DNA of 64,000 nt, taken from positions 1 to 64,000 of the forward strand of contig JAQXJT010000018.1 of assembly GCA_029009095.1 (NCBI GenBank), read 5' to 3'. Made by a program: the position numbers and the translations under genes. Shown in pieces: positions 17,154 to 26,178 of this stretch. The number at the start of each line of letters is the position of its first letter. Within the stretch, counting starts at the first letter, position 1. A model generated the notes under the pieces. That model saw only the letters and a list, made by a program, of their open reading frames with translations. It was not told the origin of the DNA and searched no databases. Source of the stretch: a bacterium. GTDB taxonomy: Bacteria > Bacillota > Clostridia > Oscillospirales > Oscillospiraceae.

Positions 17154-18460
17154 ATATCTCCTTTCACCAGCTCGTCGATGATCCTCAGCGAGCGCTGGGA
17201 GATCTCCATATTCTTGTTCCGCTTGCCCTTGACCCGGTAATCCAGCGGCGTGATGATGCCGAAGTTGATGTTCATGGGCTGGAATTCGCCCACGCTGCCC
17301 CGGGACACATAGAGTCCCAGCGCGCCGATGGCGGTCTCCTGAGGGAAGTTGACGGGCTCATAGCCCAAGATCCGTGCGGCTGTCTCCAACCCCACCAGCA
17401 TCCCCGAGGCGCAGGACTCCACATAGCCCTCCACGCCGGTCATCTGCCCGGCGAAGCTCAGCCGCTCCTCGCCGATGAGGCGGTAGTAACGGTCCAGCAG
17501 GCCGGGGGAGTTCAGGTATGTATTGCGGTGCATCACGCCGTAGCGGACAAAATCCGCGTTCTTCAGCGCGGGGATCATGGAGAACACCCGCTTCTGCTCG
17601 CCGAAGGCCAGGTGGGTCTGGAAGCCCACCAGATTGTAGAGGGTGCCGTCGGCGTTGTCCTGCCGAAGCTGCACCACCGCGTAGGGCTCCTCCCCCGTCC
17701 GGGGGTCCTTCAGCCCCACGGGCTTCATGGGGCCGTAGCGCAGCGTGTCCACGCCCCGGCGGGCCATGACCTCCACGGGCATACAGCCCTCGAAAACGCC
17801 GCTGTCCACAAAGCCGTGGACCTCCGCCTCCCGGGCGTTGACCAGCTCCTGCCAGAAGGCCAGGTACTCCTCCTCGGTCATGGGGCAATTCACATAGTCT
17901 GCGGTGCCCTTATCATAGCGGGAGGCAAAGAACGCGCTGCTCTGATCCACACTCTCCAGCGTGACGATGGGAGCCACCGCGTCGAAGAAGTGGAGTCCGT
18001 CCCCGCCGGTGCGCGCGGCGATCCGGTCGGCCAGCGCGTCGCTGGTGAGCGGCCCGGAGGCGATGATCACCTCGTCCCCATCGGGGAAGTCCGTGACCTC
18101 CTGCTCAATGACCTCCACATTGGGGTGGGAGCGCAGCGCCTCCGTGACGGCCCTTGCAAAGCCCTCCCGATCCACCGCCAGCGCGCCGCCGGCGGCCACA
18201 CGGTGCGCGTCGGCGCACTTCATGATCAGGCTGCCGGTACGACGCAGCTCCTCTTTCAGCAGTCCCACCGCGTTGGCCAGCTCATCGCTGCGCAGGGAGT
18301 TGGAGCAGACCAATTCCGCGAAATAGGGCGAGACATGGACGGGCGAAGACTTGCCCGGGCGCATCTCCATGAGCTTCACATGGATGCCGCGGGTGGCCAG
18401 CTGCCACGCCGCCTCACTGCCGGCCAGGCCGGCGCCTACAACGATCGCTTCCTTGCTCAT
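17135..18460 (-). CDS. trmFO: Methylenetetrahydrofolate-tRNA (uracil-54-C5) methyltransferase TrmFO
   Basis: A folate- and FAD-dependent enzyme that forms ribothymidine 54 in tRNA. The FAD-binding Rossmann motif VVGAGLAGSEAAWQL is at the N-terminus, followed by MEMRPGKSSPVH, CSNSLRSDELANAVGLLKEE and NFGIITPLD near the C-terminus, all characteristic. The ATG at 18460 overlaps the topA stop (ATGA) with GGAGGAG just upstream, giving 441 aa, the usual length; a longer open frame inside topA was rejected. The topA-trmFO pair is conserved in Firmicutes. Confidence 0.95.
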   Translation of the reverse strand: MSKEAIVVGAGLAGSEAAWQLATRGIHVKLMEMRPGKSSPVHVSPYFAELVCSNSLRSDELANAVGLLKEELRRTGSLIMKCADAHRVAAGGALAVDREGFARAVTEALRSHPNVEVIEQEVTDFPDGDEVIIASGPLTSDALADRIAARTGGDGLHFFDAVAPIVTLESVDQSSAFFASRYDKGTADYVNCPMTEEEYLAFWQELVNAREAEVHGFVDSGVFEGCMPVEVMARRGVDTLRYGPMKPVGLKDPRTGEEPYAVVQLRQDNADGTLYNLVGFQTHLAFGEQKRVFSMIPALKNADFVRYGVMHRNTYLNSPGLLDRYYRLIGEERLSFAGQMTGVEGYVESCASGMLVGLETAARILGYEPVNFPQETAIGALGLYVSRGSVGEFQPMNINFGIITPLDYRVKGKRNKNMEISQRSLRIIDELVKGDMWSCVS

Positions 18461-20643
18461 TTTTTCTCCTCCCCGGCCTCCGGCGCGTTCTCCTCTGCGG
18501 GAGCCGCTGTGGCCGCCGTCTTTTTCCTGTAGCCGCGCTTCTCCTCCGGGAGGAAGTTGGGGCACTCGGGATTGACACAGAATGGCTTCCGCTGGCCCTT
18601 GCCGGAGAGCTTGAACATACTCTTGCCGCACTCGGGGCAGAGATCCTTCACCGGCACGTCCCAGGTCATGAAGTCGCACTCCTGATCTTCCTTGTTCCGC
18701 ATCTTTTCGCAGGCGTAATAGGTGTAGCCCTTTTTGGAGGTGCGCTTGAGGATGCGGCTGCCGCACTTAGGGCACTTGCCGGGCATCTCCACCACCAGAG
18801 GCTTGGTGAAATCGCACTCGGGGTAGCCGGGACAGGCCAGGAAACGGCCGAAGCGGCCGGACTTGACCACCATGTTCCGCCCGCACTTTTCGCAGATCTC
18901 GTCGGTGACCTCGTCGGGGACGTTGTAGCGTTTCCCCTCCAGCGCCTTCTCCGCGGTGTCCATCTCCTGCGCAAAGCCCTGATAGAAGTCGTCCAGCAGC
19001 TTCACCCAGTCGTTTTTCCCCTCCTCCACCTTGTCCAGCTCATCCTCCATCCGGGCGGTAAACTTCAAATCGACGATATCGGGGAAGTGCTCCTCCATAA
19101 GCTGGGTGATCACCTCGCCCAGCGAGGTGGGTTTGAGGTACTTGCCCTCCTTGGCCACATACTCCCGCTTGGTGATGTTGCTGATGGTGGGGGCGTAGGT
19201 GGAGGGACGGCCGATGCCCTTCTCCTCCATGGCCCGGATCAGCGTGGCCTCGGTATAGCGGGCCGGGGGACTGGTGAAGCGCTGCTCCCGGCTGAGCTTC
19301 TTCAGCTCCAGCGCCTCGCCCTCCTGCAGGTTGGGCAGGGGCTTCTTCTGAATTTCTTCTTCCTCGTCGCTCTTTTCCTCGTACACGGCGGTGTAGCCGG
19401 GGAATTTCAGCTCCGAATAGCCGGCGCGGAAGTGGTGACCCGCGCTCTCCACATCCACGCTCACGTTGTCATACACGGCGTTGGACATCTGGCTGGCGGT
19501 GAAGCGCCCCCAGATGAGCCGGTAGAGCCGGTACTGCTCCGGCGTCAGATCCTGTTTCACCATCTCCGGCGCCAGATTCACATCGCTGGGCCGGATGGCC
19601 TCGTGGGCGTCCTGGGCGCCCGCCTTGGTTTTGAATGTGCGGGGCTTACCGGGGTAGTAAGCGTCCCCGTAGCGGCCGCGGATATAGTCGGCAGCGGCGG
19701 AGAGGGCGTCGTCGGAGAGACGGAGGGAGTCGGTACGCATATAGGTGATGAGACCCACGGTGCCGCGCCCCTCAATGTCCACGCCCTCGTAGAGCTGCTG
19801 GGCCACGCTCATGGTGCGCCGGGGCGGCATATTCAGCCGCCGGCTGGCCTCCTGCTGCAAAGTGGAGGTGATAAAGGGCGGCGAGGGGCTCCGGGTGCGC
19901 TCGCCGCGCTTGACGGAGTGTACCGTCCAGGGGGCGTTTTCCACATCGTGGCAGACCTCGTCCACCTCGCTCTCGCTGCGTAGCTCCCGTTTCTTCTCCC
20001 CGTCGCCATGGTAGCGCACGGACATGGCCCCGCCCTTGCCCCGGCTGAGCGAGGCGTCCAGATGCCAGTACTCCTCCGGTTTGAAAGCGCGGATCTCGTT
20101 CTCCCGGTCCAGCACCAGGCGGGTGGCCGCGGACTGGACGCGCCCGGCGGAGAGGCCCCGCCGCACTTTCCGCCAGAGCAGCGGCGAGAGCTTATAGCCC
20201 ACGATGCGGTCGAGGATCCGCCGGGCCTGCTGGGCATCCACCAGGTCCTGGTCGATGTCCCGGGGGTTGGCGATCCCCTCCTGCACCACTTTCTTGGTGA
20301 TCTCGTTGAAGGTCACCCGCCGCGCCTTGCTGTCAGGCAGCTCCAGCAGCTCCTTGAGATGCCAGGAGATGGCCTCTCCCTCCCGGTCAGGGTCGGTGGC
20401 AAGGTAGACGGTGCCGGCGCTTTTGGAGCGCTTCCGCAGATCCTCTATCACGTCCTCCCGGCCGGGGACGGGGATGTAATTGGGGACAAAGCCCGCTTCG
20501 ATATCCACGCCCATCTTGCTCTTGGGCAGATCGCGCAGGTGTCCCATAGAGGCCACGACCTTATAGCCGCTGCCCAGATACTTCTCTATGGTCTTCGCCT
20601 TGGCGGGCGATTCCACGATCACCAGATCCGTTTTTTTTGCCAT
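18457..20643 (-). CDS. topA: DNA topoisomerase I
   Basis: A type IA topoisomerase (728 aa) that relaxes negative supercoils. The TOPRIM domain opens with VIVESPAKAKTIEKYLG and includes DPDREGEA; the active-site Tyr is in LITYMRTDSLRLS. Three C-terminal C4 zinc modules follow (CEKCGRNM, CPKCGSRI and CPECGKSM), then a Lys/Ala-rich tail. ATG 20643 has GTGAGGACACAC upstream and gives the family start MAKKTDLVIVESPAK; an upstream in-frame GTG at 20655 is less likely. It follows dprA with a small gap. Confidence 0.96.
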   Translation of the reverse strand: MAKKTDLVIVESPAKAKTIEKYLGSGYKVVASMGHLRDLPKSKMGVDIEAGFVPNYIPVPGREDVIEDLRKRSKSAGTVYLATDPDREGEAISWHLKELLELPDSKARRVTFNEITKKVVQEGIANPRDIDQDLVDAQQARRILDRIVGYKLSPLLWRKVRRGLSAGRVQSAATRLVLDRENEIRAFKPEEYWHLDASLSRGKGGAMSVRYHGDGEKKRELRSESEVDEVCHDVENAPWTVHSVKRGERTRSPSPPFITSTLQQEASRRLNMPPRRTMSVAQQLYEGVDIEGRGTVGLITYMRTDSLRLSDDALSAAADYIRGRYGDAYYPGKPRTFKTKAGAQDAHEAIRPSDVNLAPEMVKQDLTPEQYRLYRLIWGRFTASQMSNAVYDNVSVDVESAGHHFRAGYSELKFPGYTAVYEEKSDEEEEIQKKPLPNLQEGEALELKKLSREQRFTSPPARYTEATLIRAMEEKGIGRPSTYAPTISNITKREYVAKEGKYLKPTSLGEVITQLMEEHFPDIVDLKFTARMEDELDKVEEGKNDWVKLLDDFYQGFAQEMDTAEKALEGKRYNVPDEVTDEICEKCGRNMVVKSGRFGRFLACPGYPECDFTKPLVVEMPGKCPKCGSRILKRTSKKGYTYYACEKMRNKEDQECDFMTWDVPVKDLCPECGKSMFKLSGKGQRKPFCVNPECPNFLPEEKRGYRKKTAATAAPAEENAPEAGEEKK

Positions 20644-20651
20644 GTGTGTCC

Positions 20652-21803
20652 TCACTTCAATGCAAATCGTTTCCCCGGGCGCATACTCACCAGCCCCCGG
20701 ATGCTCAATATTGTCAACTCCGCCATGACCTTTGCCGGGCCAAAGCCGGAGGCGGCGATCAACTCGTCTGCGTGTTTTTCTCCCGTGCCCAGCAGCCGCA
20801 GCAGCGCCAGCTGGTCCTCGCTGCAGCCCTTTGCCCGGTCGTCCACGTCAATATACGCGGGGTTTTCTTTCCTGTCAACCGCCGCTTTCCCCGTTTCATA
20901 GGGTTTTTCCTGCCGTCCTTCATCCACTTTGACGGAGAACATCCCGCTGTACTCCTCGAGAATGTCCGCCCCGCTCATGACGGCCCTGGCCCCCTCCCGC
21001 AGCAGCGCGTTGCTGCCCGCGCAGTTGGGGTTGTCCGCGTTGCCGGGCACCACGAACAAATCGCGCCCCTGCTCGAGGGCGTCGTTGGCGGTGATGAGCG
21101 CGCCGCTCCGCTCCGGAGCTTCCACCACGCACACGCCGCTGCTCAGTCCGCTGATGATGCGGTTGCGGCGGGGAAAGTTCATACCCCCGTAGCCGGGCGG
21201 GTACTCGCTGAGGATGCACCCCACGGCGGCCACATCCGCGATCAGGGAGGCATTCTGTCTCGGGTAGTCCACATCAATGGCCGAACCCAGCACGCCCACG
21301 CACTTTCCCTGTCCCAGCAGCGCGCCCCGGGCTGCGGCGGCGTCGTTGCCCAGCGCCATGCCCGTCACCACCACACCGCCGCCCCTGGCGATCTGGTAGC
21401 CCAGCGACGCGGCCATTTTCTCTCCGTAGGGGCTGGCCTTGCGTGTGCCCACCAGGGCGATGGTGGGAGCTTCGTCCAGATAGGGCAGCTTGCCGCGGAG
21501 GTAGAGCACCTGGGGCGGGTCATAGATCTGCTGCAGGCGCAGCGGGTAGTCCGCGTCACGAATGGTGAGGATGCGGATATTCTTCTCTTCGCACTCTCCC
21601 AGGATCCGCTCCGCCTCGGAGAGATCCTTCTGCCGCAGCAGAGATGCATCCTTTTCCGTCACATCCGGCAGCGCGGCGTAGCTGTCAAAAGGCGCAAAGT
21701 ATGCCTCCATGGGGCCGCCGAAGGCGTCGATCACCGCGCAGGCCGCCCGGCTGCTCAATCCGCGCAATGCCGAAAGCCAAACCCAGTATTTCACCGCCGC
21801 CAT
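20652..21803 (-). CDS. dprA: DNA-processing protein DprA
   Basis: Loads RecA on incoming single-stranded DNA during natural transformation. The 383-aa protein has an N-terminal SAM-like helical region, the Rossmann core (ALVGTRKASPYG, FPRRNRIISGLS, SGALITANDAL, VPGNAD) and a C-terminal winged-helix segment ending GLVSMRPGKRFALK. The usual MARGID segment of the core reads MALGNDAAAARGAL, a mild deviation. It sits 15 bases after the SpoU methyltransferase gene and before topA, as in many Clostridia. The nearby pilus operon makes a link to DNA uptake conceivable but unproven. Confidence 0.94.
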   Translation of the reverse strand: MAAVKYWVWLSALRGLSSRAACAVIDAFGGPMEAYFAPFDSYAALPDVTEKDASLLRQKDLSEAERILGECEEKNIRILTIRDADYPLRLQQIYDPPQVLYLRGKLPYLDEAPTIALVGTRKASPYGEKMAASLGYQIARGGGVVVTGMALGNDAAAARGALLGQGKCVGVLGSAIDVDYPRQNASLIADVAAVGCILSEYPPGYGGMNFPRRNRIISGLSSGVCVVEAPERSGALITANDALEQGRDLFVVPGNADNPNCAGSNALLREGARAVMSGADILEEYSGMFSVKVDEGRQEKPYETGKAAVDRKENPAYIDVDDRAKGCSEDQLALLRLLGTGEKHADELIAASGFGPAKVMAELTILSIRGLVSMRPGKRFALK

Positions 21804-21818
21804 GTCCCACTCTCTCCT

Positions 21819-22568
21819 TTATCCTCTGCTCATCTCCCACATGATCACCGAGGCGGCCACCGCCGCGTTCAGCGATTCGCTCCGGGGCGCCATGGGGATG
21901 ATAAGCTTTTCATCGCTCTTCTCCAGCAGTTCCCTGCTCAGTCCCCTGCCCTCGTTCCCCACCGCCACGGCGCAGCGGCCAAGGGGCAGCGTGCGGATGT
22001 CTCTGGCTCCTTCGCACAGCGCCGCCGCGTAGAGGGGCAGTCCCCACTCCGTGCAGCGCTCCCGCAGGGTGGGCAGGGACATCTCACAGAACCTCTGCCG
22101 GAAGACGGCGCCCATGGTGGCCCGGACGGTCTTGGGATTGTAGGGGTCGGCGCACTCTCCAACGAGGATCACCAGATCCATACCGAAAGCCGCCGCCGAG
22201 CGGAGCACCGTGCCCACGTTGCCGGGATCCTGCACGTTCTCCAGCACCAGCGCCCGCCGGATCTTCCCCTCTTCCCCCGGCTGGGGGATCCTGACGGAAA
22301 AGACGGGCCCGGGACTGTTCTCCAGGGGGGAGACGTAGCGGAGCATTTCCCCATCGACCCGCCAGGCAGGGATGGAGGGGTCTACGGAGGGATCCGCCTC
22401 TCCGGCCCACAGGATGCCCGTCACCTGTGCGCCGCTTTGCAGCGCTTCCTCGAGCATCTTCCGCCCGTCGCAGAGGAATTCCCCCTGCCGTCTCCGCGCG
22501 CTGCGCTCCGCGCCCAGCTCCCGGAAGCGGCGGATATGTGGATTTTTTCGGGATGTGAGAAGTTCCAT
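21819..22568 (-). CDS. SpoU/TrmH-family RNA 2'-O-methyltransferase
   Basis: A 249-aa SPOUT methyltransferase predicted to methylate a ribose in rRNA or tRNA using SAM. The three knot motifs are clear: LENVQDPGNVGTVLRSA, AVGNEGRGLS and IPMAPRSESLNAAVAASV. An N-terminal substrate-binding domain starts LTSRKNPHIRRFREL. The length and N-terminus suggest a 23S rRNA RlmB/TsnR-like enzyme, but the target is uncertain. It is the first gene of the long minus-strand array, with GGAGAGAAACAGCTT before ATG. Confidence 0.9.
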   Translation of the reverse strand: MELLTSRKNPHIRRFRELGAERSARRRQGEFLCDGRKMLEEALQSGAQVTGILWAGEADPSVDPSIPAWRVDGEMLRYVSPLENSPGPVFSVRIPQPGEEGKIRRALVLENVQDPGNVGTVLRSAAAFGMDLVILVGECADPYNPKTVRATMGAVFRQRFCEMSLPTLRERCTEWGLPLYAAALCEGARDIRTLPLGRCAVAVGNEGRGLSRELLEKSDEKLIIPMAPRSESLNAAVAASVIMWEMSRG

Positions 22569-22605
22569 AAGCTGTTTCTCTCCGCAATTTTTACCTAATT
22601 ACTAA

Positions 22606-22634
22606 AGAAAACACGAACCGGGGGCGTTTGTCAA
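22606..22634 (-). promoter_or_regulatory. Possible promoter of the housekeeping array
   Basis: On the minus strand TTGACA (22629-22634) is followed 17 bases later by a weak TTTTCT. A second possible start is TATAAT at 22656-22661 with a poor -35. Both lie between the pilus-operon terminator and the methyltransferase start, where a promoter is expected. Confidence 0.35.
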
Positions 22635-22701
22635 GAAAAAAACCGGGCTTTCTTTATTATAATGTGTAAATATTGTGTGAATAGCCCGCCCTTTTCCCCC
22701 C

Positions 22702-22742
22702 AAAAAAGCGCCCGGAGCCGGGGGAAATCCCGCCGGCTCCGA
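22702..22742 (-). terminator. Rho-independent terminator of the pilus operon
   Basis: On the minus strand a GC-rich stem (CGGAGCCGG pairing with CCGGCTCCG) ends in GGGCGCTTTTTTGG. It begins about 10 bases after the pilO-like stop. Confidence 0.8.
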
Positions 22743-22751
22743 AAAGAGCTT

Positions 22752-23321
22752 CTATCCTGCGTATTCGTAGCAGCGCACCTCCATGCTGACGCTGTAGCGC
22801 CCCGCGTCGGCGCCGGGGACCGCGTTTTGGGCGTAGCCCACTCCATAGCGTCTGGCGCTCTCGGCCAGCTTGTCCGACCAGGAGAGTTCCGTGATCACGC
22901 AGCTGCTGGCGCAGTCGTGGACGGCGCGGACGATCTCCACCACCTCTCCGTAGCTCCCCACGGCGCACTGGATACTCACATCCCGCGTCACCATAGGCGG
23001 CGCGGCCTCCTCCCCGCTGAAATTGATGCTGTAGGAGGCGGTGGAGCCGAGTATGGCGTGGAGCTCCGCCAACAGATTGTTCAGGTTGTTGTACCTGGGG
23101 ACGGAGACGGACGCGCCGGACTCCTCCACCGCCTTCTCCATGCGAGTGAGTTCTGCGCATTTTCCCTCAGCCTCCGCCAGCAGTCTCACATTGAGAGTCT
23201 TCTGCTGTTCGATGAGCTCCATCTGGCTGCTGACAGGACGGTGGAGCACGAAGTAGTACACTGCGGCGATCAGCAGCACGCCCGCCAGCAGCAGTTCCCG
23301 GACGGAAAACTTTTTCTTCAT
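22752..23321 (-). CDS. pilO: PilO/GspM-like inner-membrane pilus assembly protein
   Basis: A 189-aa protein with a short basic cytoplasmic N-terminus, one transmembrane helix (about residues 10-27), a coiled-coil stretch (about 33-70) and a small C-terminal alpha/beta domain. This is the architecture of PilO, which pairs with PilN to bridge the cytoplasmic PilM ring and the pilus platform. Sequence identity in the family is low, so the call rests on architecture and on position as the last gene of a pilB-pilC-pilin-pilD-pilM-pilN operon. It overlaps pilN by four bases. Confidence 0.75.
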   Translation of the reverse strand: MKKKFSVRELLLAGVLLIAAVYYFVLHRPVSSQMELIEQQKTLNVRLLAEAEGKCAELTRMEKAVEESGASVSVPRYNNLNNLLAELHAILGSTASYSINFSGEEAAPPMVTRDVSIQCAVGSYGEVVEIVRAVHDCASSCVITELSWSDKLAESARRYGVGYAQNAVPGADAGRYSVSMEVRCYEYAG

Positions 23322-23914
23322 TCCTCCGCCTCCTGTCCCAGCCGCACCAGCACCGTGGCCTCCACATAGCCCGTGCCGTCCTCCGTGGCGATGTTCTTCC
23401 CGGCGTTATACACCGTGACCTCTTTCACCAGCTCCTCCGCCTCCAGCGAGCGCTGCAAAGCGGCGATATCGTCCAGCGACGCGGCGTAGAGGCGCAGCAC
23501 GGCGCTGTTGTCTGTTATGCTCACGCTGCCCATCTCCGCATAGGCGGGCAGGCGCGCTTCCAGCAGGGCGAGGATGTCCAGCCGGTCCACCAGCGCGGCG
23601 TCGCTCTCGCTGAGGTAAGCGTCCGTGTGGCGGTAGTAGTCCTCCCGCACCTGATCGTACTCCCCCAGCTCCGCGGCCGCCGTGGCCAGACGGGCCTGCA
23701 TTTCCCCCAGTTCCCGCTCCGATTCGTAGAGGCGCTGGAGTCTGTCCAGTACCGCGAAGCGGGTAAAAAGCCCCACCAGCACCGCCATGAGAAGCGCCGC
23801 GGGGATCACCAGCGAGAGGCTGTTCCCCGTGCGCCGGGGCGTATAGAGATTCATCTCCCTTTTGGAGGGATACCGTATCCTTCTTTTCCGGGTCAAGGCC
23901 CTCTCCCCCCTCAT
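23318..23914 (-). CDS. pilN: PilN-like pilus assembly protein
   Basis: A bitopic protein of 198 aa from the ATG at 23914, which overlaps the pilM stop (ATGA). Features are a basic N-terminal tail, the segment NLYTPRR that recalls the INLLP-type PilM-binding motif of PilN, a transmembrane helix soon after it (VIPAALLMAVLVGLFTRF), a coiled coil and a C-terminal ferredoxin-like domain. A longer frame starting at 23941 lies inside pilM and was rejected. It should link the actin-like PilM to PilO in the membrane. Confidence 0.75.
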   Translation of the reverse strand: MRGERALTRKRRIRYPSKREMNLYTPRRTGNSLSLVIPAALLMAVLVGLFTRFAVLDRLQRLYESERELGEMQARLATAAAELGEYDQVREDYYRHTDAYLSESDAALVDRLDILALLEARLPAYAEMGSVSITDNSAVLRLYAASLDDIAALQRSLEAEELVKEVTVYNAGKNIATEDGTGYVEATVLVRLGQEAEE

Positions 23915-24846
23915 ACGCTCAATCCCAGCGCCATCAGGCACTGTCCAGCCGCCGCCTCGCCCGCGCAGCCGGCCGGCAGCAGCGTCTCCGGGGGCAGCTC
24001 CCGGAAGGGTATGGTCTCCAGTACGGCCTCCCGCAAAGGCTCCCAGCCCTCCTCTCCGCAGAACGACAGCTCCTGAAACTCGATCTGCGGGTTTTCGTAG
24101 AGGAAGAAATTGACCGTCTTCATGATCTCCAGCGCCAGCGAGTGATAGACCTCCCGGCAGGCAGTGGCCGTCTCCGCGCTGTTCTCCTTCTCCCCGGCCA
24201 TGGCTCTGTCCACATCCCGGCAGCCGATGTCGATGACCTTGGATGCCATCAGGTGCGTGCCCCGGTAGATATAGATCCGGCTCCGCGCACAGCCAAACTC
24301 CACCAGCGCTCTGGCCCTGTCCGGCCGGGCGTCCACCGCCCGCAGCAGCCTCACGAGCGCCATCTCCCGGGGGATGGCCCGCACCAGATGCAGCCCCGCG
24401 CGCGAAAGGAGCGCGGCGTATTCCTCCATGCTCTCCTTATGGGCGGCGGCGGCCAGGATGTCCATGGACGCCACCTCCCCCGTCTCGTCCCGCCGCAGCT
24501 CCTCCAACGCATAGTCATAGGCGTAGGCCATGCCGTCCCCGCCCAGATAATCCCGGAACTCGCCGGGAAGGCGGATCTTCAGCTGCTCGGGCGGAAGGGG
24601 CGGCAGGGAGATGCTTCGGAAGATGCTGCACCCGTCGGGCAAAATCAGCGCGCAGCGCCGACCGGCAAAGCGGTGCTCCCTCCGCATACGGCGGATGATC
24701 TCGCCCAGCTTCTCCGTCTGGAGGATGCGCCCGCCCTCCATAAGACCCTCTGGGAGGGCCTCCACGGCCATCAGCGGCGCGGGCAGCAGCTGCACCATGC
24801 GCAGTTTATTTTGATTGATGTCGAAACCGATCAGAGATCTTCCCAT
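23911..24846 (-). CDS. pilM: PilM-like actin-fold pilus assembly ATPase
   Basis: A 311-aa cytoplasmic protein of the PilM/FtsA-like actin superfamily. It begins SLIGFDINQNKLRMVQL, corresponding to the phosphate-1 region, and has ALILPDGCSIFRSISLPPLP and ARALVEFGCARSRIYIYRG as the adenosine/phosphate-2-type strand. The ATG at 24846 is preceded by GAGAGGCGGAACC; the upstream in-frame ATG has no good ribosome site. PilM binds the N-terminus of PilN in type IV pilus machines. It sits between the prepilin peptidase gene and pilN. Confidence 0.8.
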   Translation of the reverse strand: MGRSLIGFDINQNKLRMVQLLPAPLMAVEALPEGLMEGGRILQTEKLGEIIRRMRREHRFAGRRCALILPDGCSIFRSISLPPLPPEQLKIRLPGEFRDYLGGDGMAYAYDYALEELRRDETGEVASMDILAAAAHKESMEEYAALLSRAGLHLVRAIPREMALVRLLRAVDARPDRARALVEFGCARSRIYIYRGTHLMASKVIDIGCRDVDRAMAGEKENSAETATACREVYHSLALEIMKTVNFFLYENPQIEFQELSFCGEEGWEPLREAVLETIPFRELPPETLLPAGCAGEAAAGQCLMALGLSV

Positions 24847-24877
24847 GGTTCCGCCTCTCCTTACCGTCAATACAGTC

Positions 24878-25675
24878 TCAGCGGGCAAAGAGCCCCAGAT
24901 AGGCGCTTACCGCCCGCTCCCCCACCATCACGGCGACCCAGGCCCCGCAGGCAATGGCAGGGCCGAAGGGGATCCGCTCCTCCTTCCCTTTCCGCGCCGC
25001 CAGGGCAAAGACGATGCCCAGAAAGCAGGCGCAGAGGAGCAGGAACAAATTCACTTTCCAGTCAAAATACAAGCCCAGCATGAAAAAGAGCTTGATATCG
25101 CCCCCGCCCATGGTCTCCTTCCCCAGCGCCCTCTCTCCGCCCAGTGCCAGCATCAGCAGCGGCAGCGACACACAGAGGCCGCCTGCGAGGGCGAAAAGCG
25201 CCTCCCAAAGCGGCGACGGGCTACCCGCCAGAGCAAGACAGCGCAGCAGCACGCCCCCCAGGATCACCCCGTCGGGGATGATATACTCCGAGAGATCCCT
25301 GAGAGAGGCGTAGAGCAGCAGGGCAAAGAGCAGGGCGTACTCCAAAAGCTCCCAGCTCACATCAAAGCGCCACAAAAGCGAGAGGAACAAAAGCCCCGAG
25401 ACCGCCTCCGCCCGGAAACTGCCCGCGGGGATCTTCCCCCCGCAGTAGCGGCAGCGCCCGCGCAGAACAAGATAGCTCCCCAGCGGCACCAGATCCCGCG
25501 CTCCCAGCGTGTGTCCGCAGAGGGGGCAGCGGGAGCGTCCGCGGAGGCTCTCCCCCTTGGCGCGGCGCTCCGCGGCGCAGCAGAGGAAGCTCCCCGATAC
25601 AAGGCCCACCAGCAGCGCAAAGGCGGAGAGCAGGGCGTCTGTCAGGGGCGACATATGCAGCATCCTCTCTCCCAC
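24878..25675 (-). CDS. pilD: Prepilin peptidase / N-methyltransferase (PilD/TcpJ family)
   Basis: A 265-aa polytopic aspartic protease that trims and methylates type IV prepilins. The N-terminal methyltransferase-type part has GSFLCCAAER and two CXXC pairs (CPLC and CRYC). The catalytic aspartates lie in DLSEYIIPD and in the GGGDIKLF motif. Six or more hydrophobic helices follow. The start may be the first Met or the Met at residue 8 (MSPLTDALL). The substrate is presumably the pilin encoded 60 bases upstream. Confidence 0.93.
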   Translation of the reverse strand: MGERMLHMSPLTDALLSAFALLVGLVSGSFLCCAAERRAKGESLRGRSRCPLCGHTLGARDLVPLGSYLVLRGRCRYCGGKIPAGSFRAEAVSGLLFLSLLWRFDVSWELLEYALLFALLLYASLRDLSEYIIPDGVILGGVLLRCLALAGSPSPLWEALFALAGGLCVSLPLLMLALGGERALGKETMGGGDIKLFFMLGLYFDWKVNLFLLLCACFLGIVFALAARKGKEERIPFGPAIACGAWVAVMVGERAVSAYLGLFAR

Positions 25676-25736
25676 CTTTCCCGTGCTTGTGCTCCCGCCC
25701 TCGCCGCAAAAGAGCGGGGGCAGGGCGTGTGTGATC

Positions 25737-26099
25737 TCAGCCCGTCGTGCTGAACGCGATCGTCACCGTGCCGGTGGCGTCGCAGGACACGGTGGCGCTG
25801 CCGCCGGACACGGGGTTCATGGAGTTCATGTCGATGTTGCCGCAGATGGCGTTGCCGGTCTTCCAGCCGTTTTCGGTCTGGACGAGCTTCACGGTCTTGG
25901 AGAGGTTTCCTTCCCCGGTCAGGTAATTGGCGAGCACCTCGGCATAGGCGCTCCGGATGTTGGCCAGGTCCACAGCCTCCCGGGACTTCTCCATCTGGGT
26001 GCTGAATACGGGGATGGCGATGGCAATGAGAACGGCGATGATGCCCACCACGATGAGCATTTCCATCAGAGTAAAGCCCTTGTTTTTGTTCTTCTTCAT
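25737..26099 (-). CDS. Type IV (pseudo)pilin
   Basis: A 120-aa prepilin with a classic class III signal: MKKNKNKG, cleavage before Phe9, then FTLMEMLIVVGIIAVLIA with Glu at mature position 5. After the N-terminal helix comes a short globular domain with only two cysteines (CGN and SCD), possibly a disulfide. It is the sole pilin in the operon, lying between pilC and pilD, so it should be the major subunit. The strand-rich Gly/Thr C-terminus resembles small Gram-positive pilins and pseudopilins. Confidence 0.92.
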   Translation of the reverse strand: MKKNKNKGFTLMEMLIVVGIIAVLIAIAIPVFSTQMEKSREAVDLANIRSAYAEVLANYLTGEGNLSKTVKLVQTENGWKTGNAICGNIDMNSMNPVSGGSATVSCDATGTVTIAFSTTG

Positions 26100-26178
26100 A
26101 GTTACCGACCTCTCTTCTCTTTCTTTTAGGGTGGGATCGCTCCCTCCGGGTCAACTGCGGCGCTGTGTCCGCAGCAGC

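Noticed and set aside
17135..18766. Longer start for trmFO within topA
   Set aside because: The extra 102 residues are antisense-like Arg/Gln/Gly-rich sequence in another frame of topA; the ATG at 18460 has a ribosome site and the family N-terminus.
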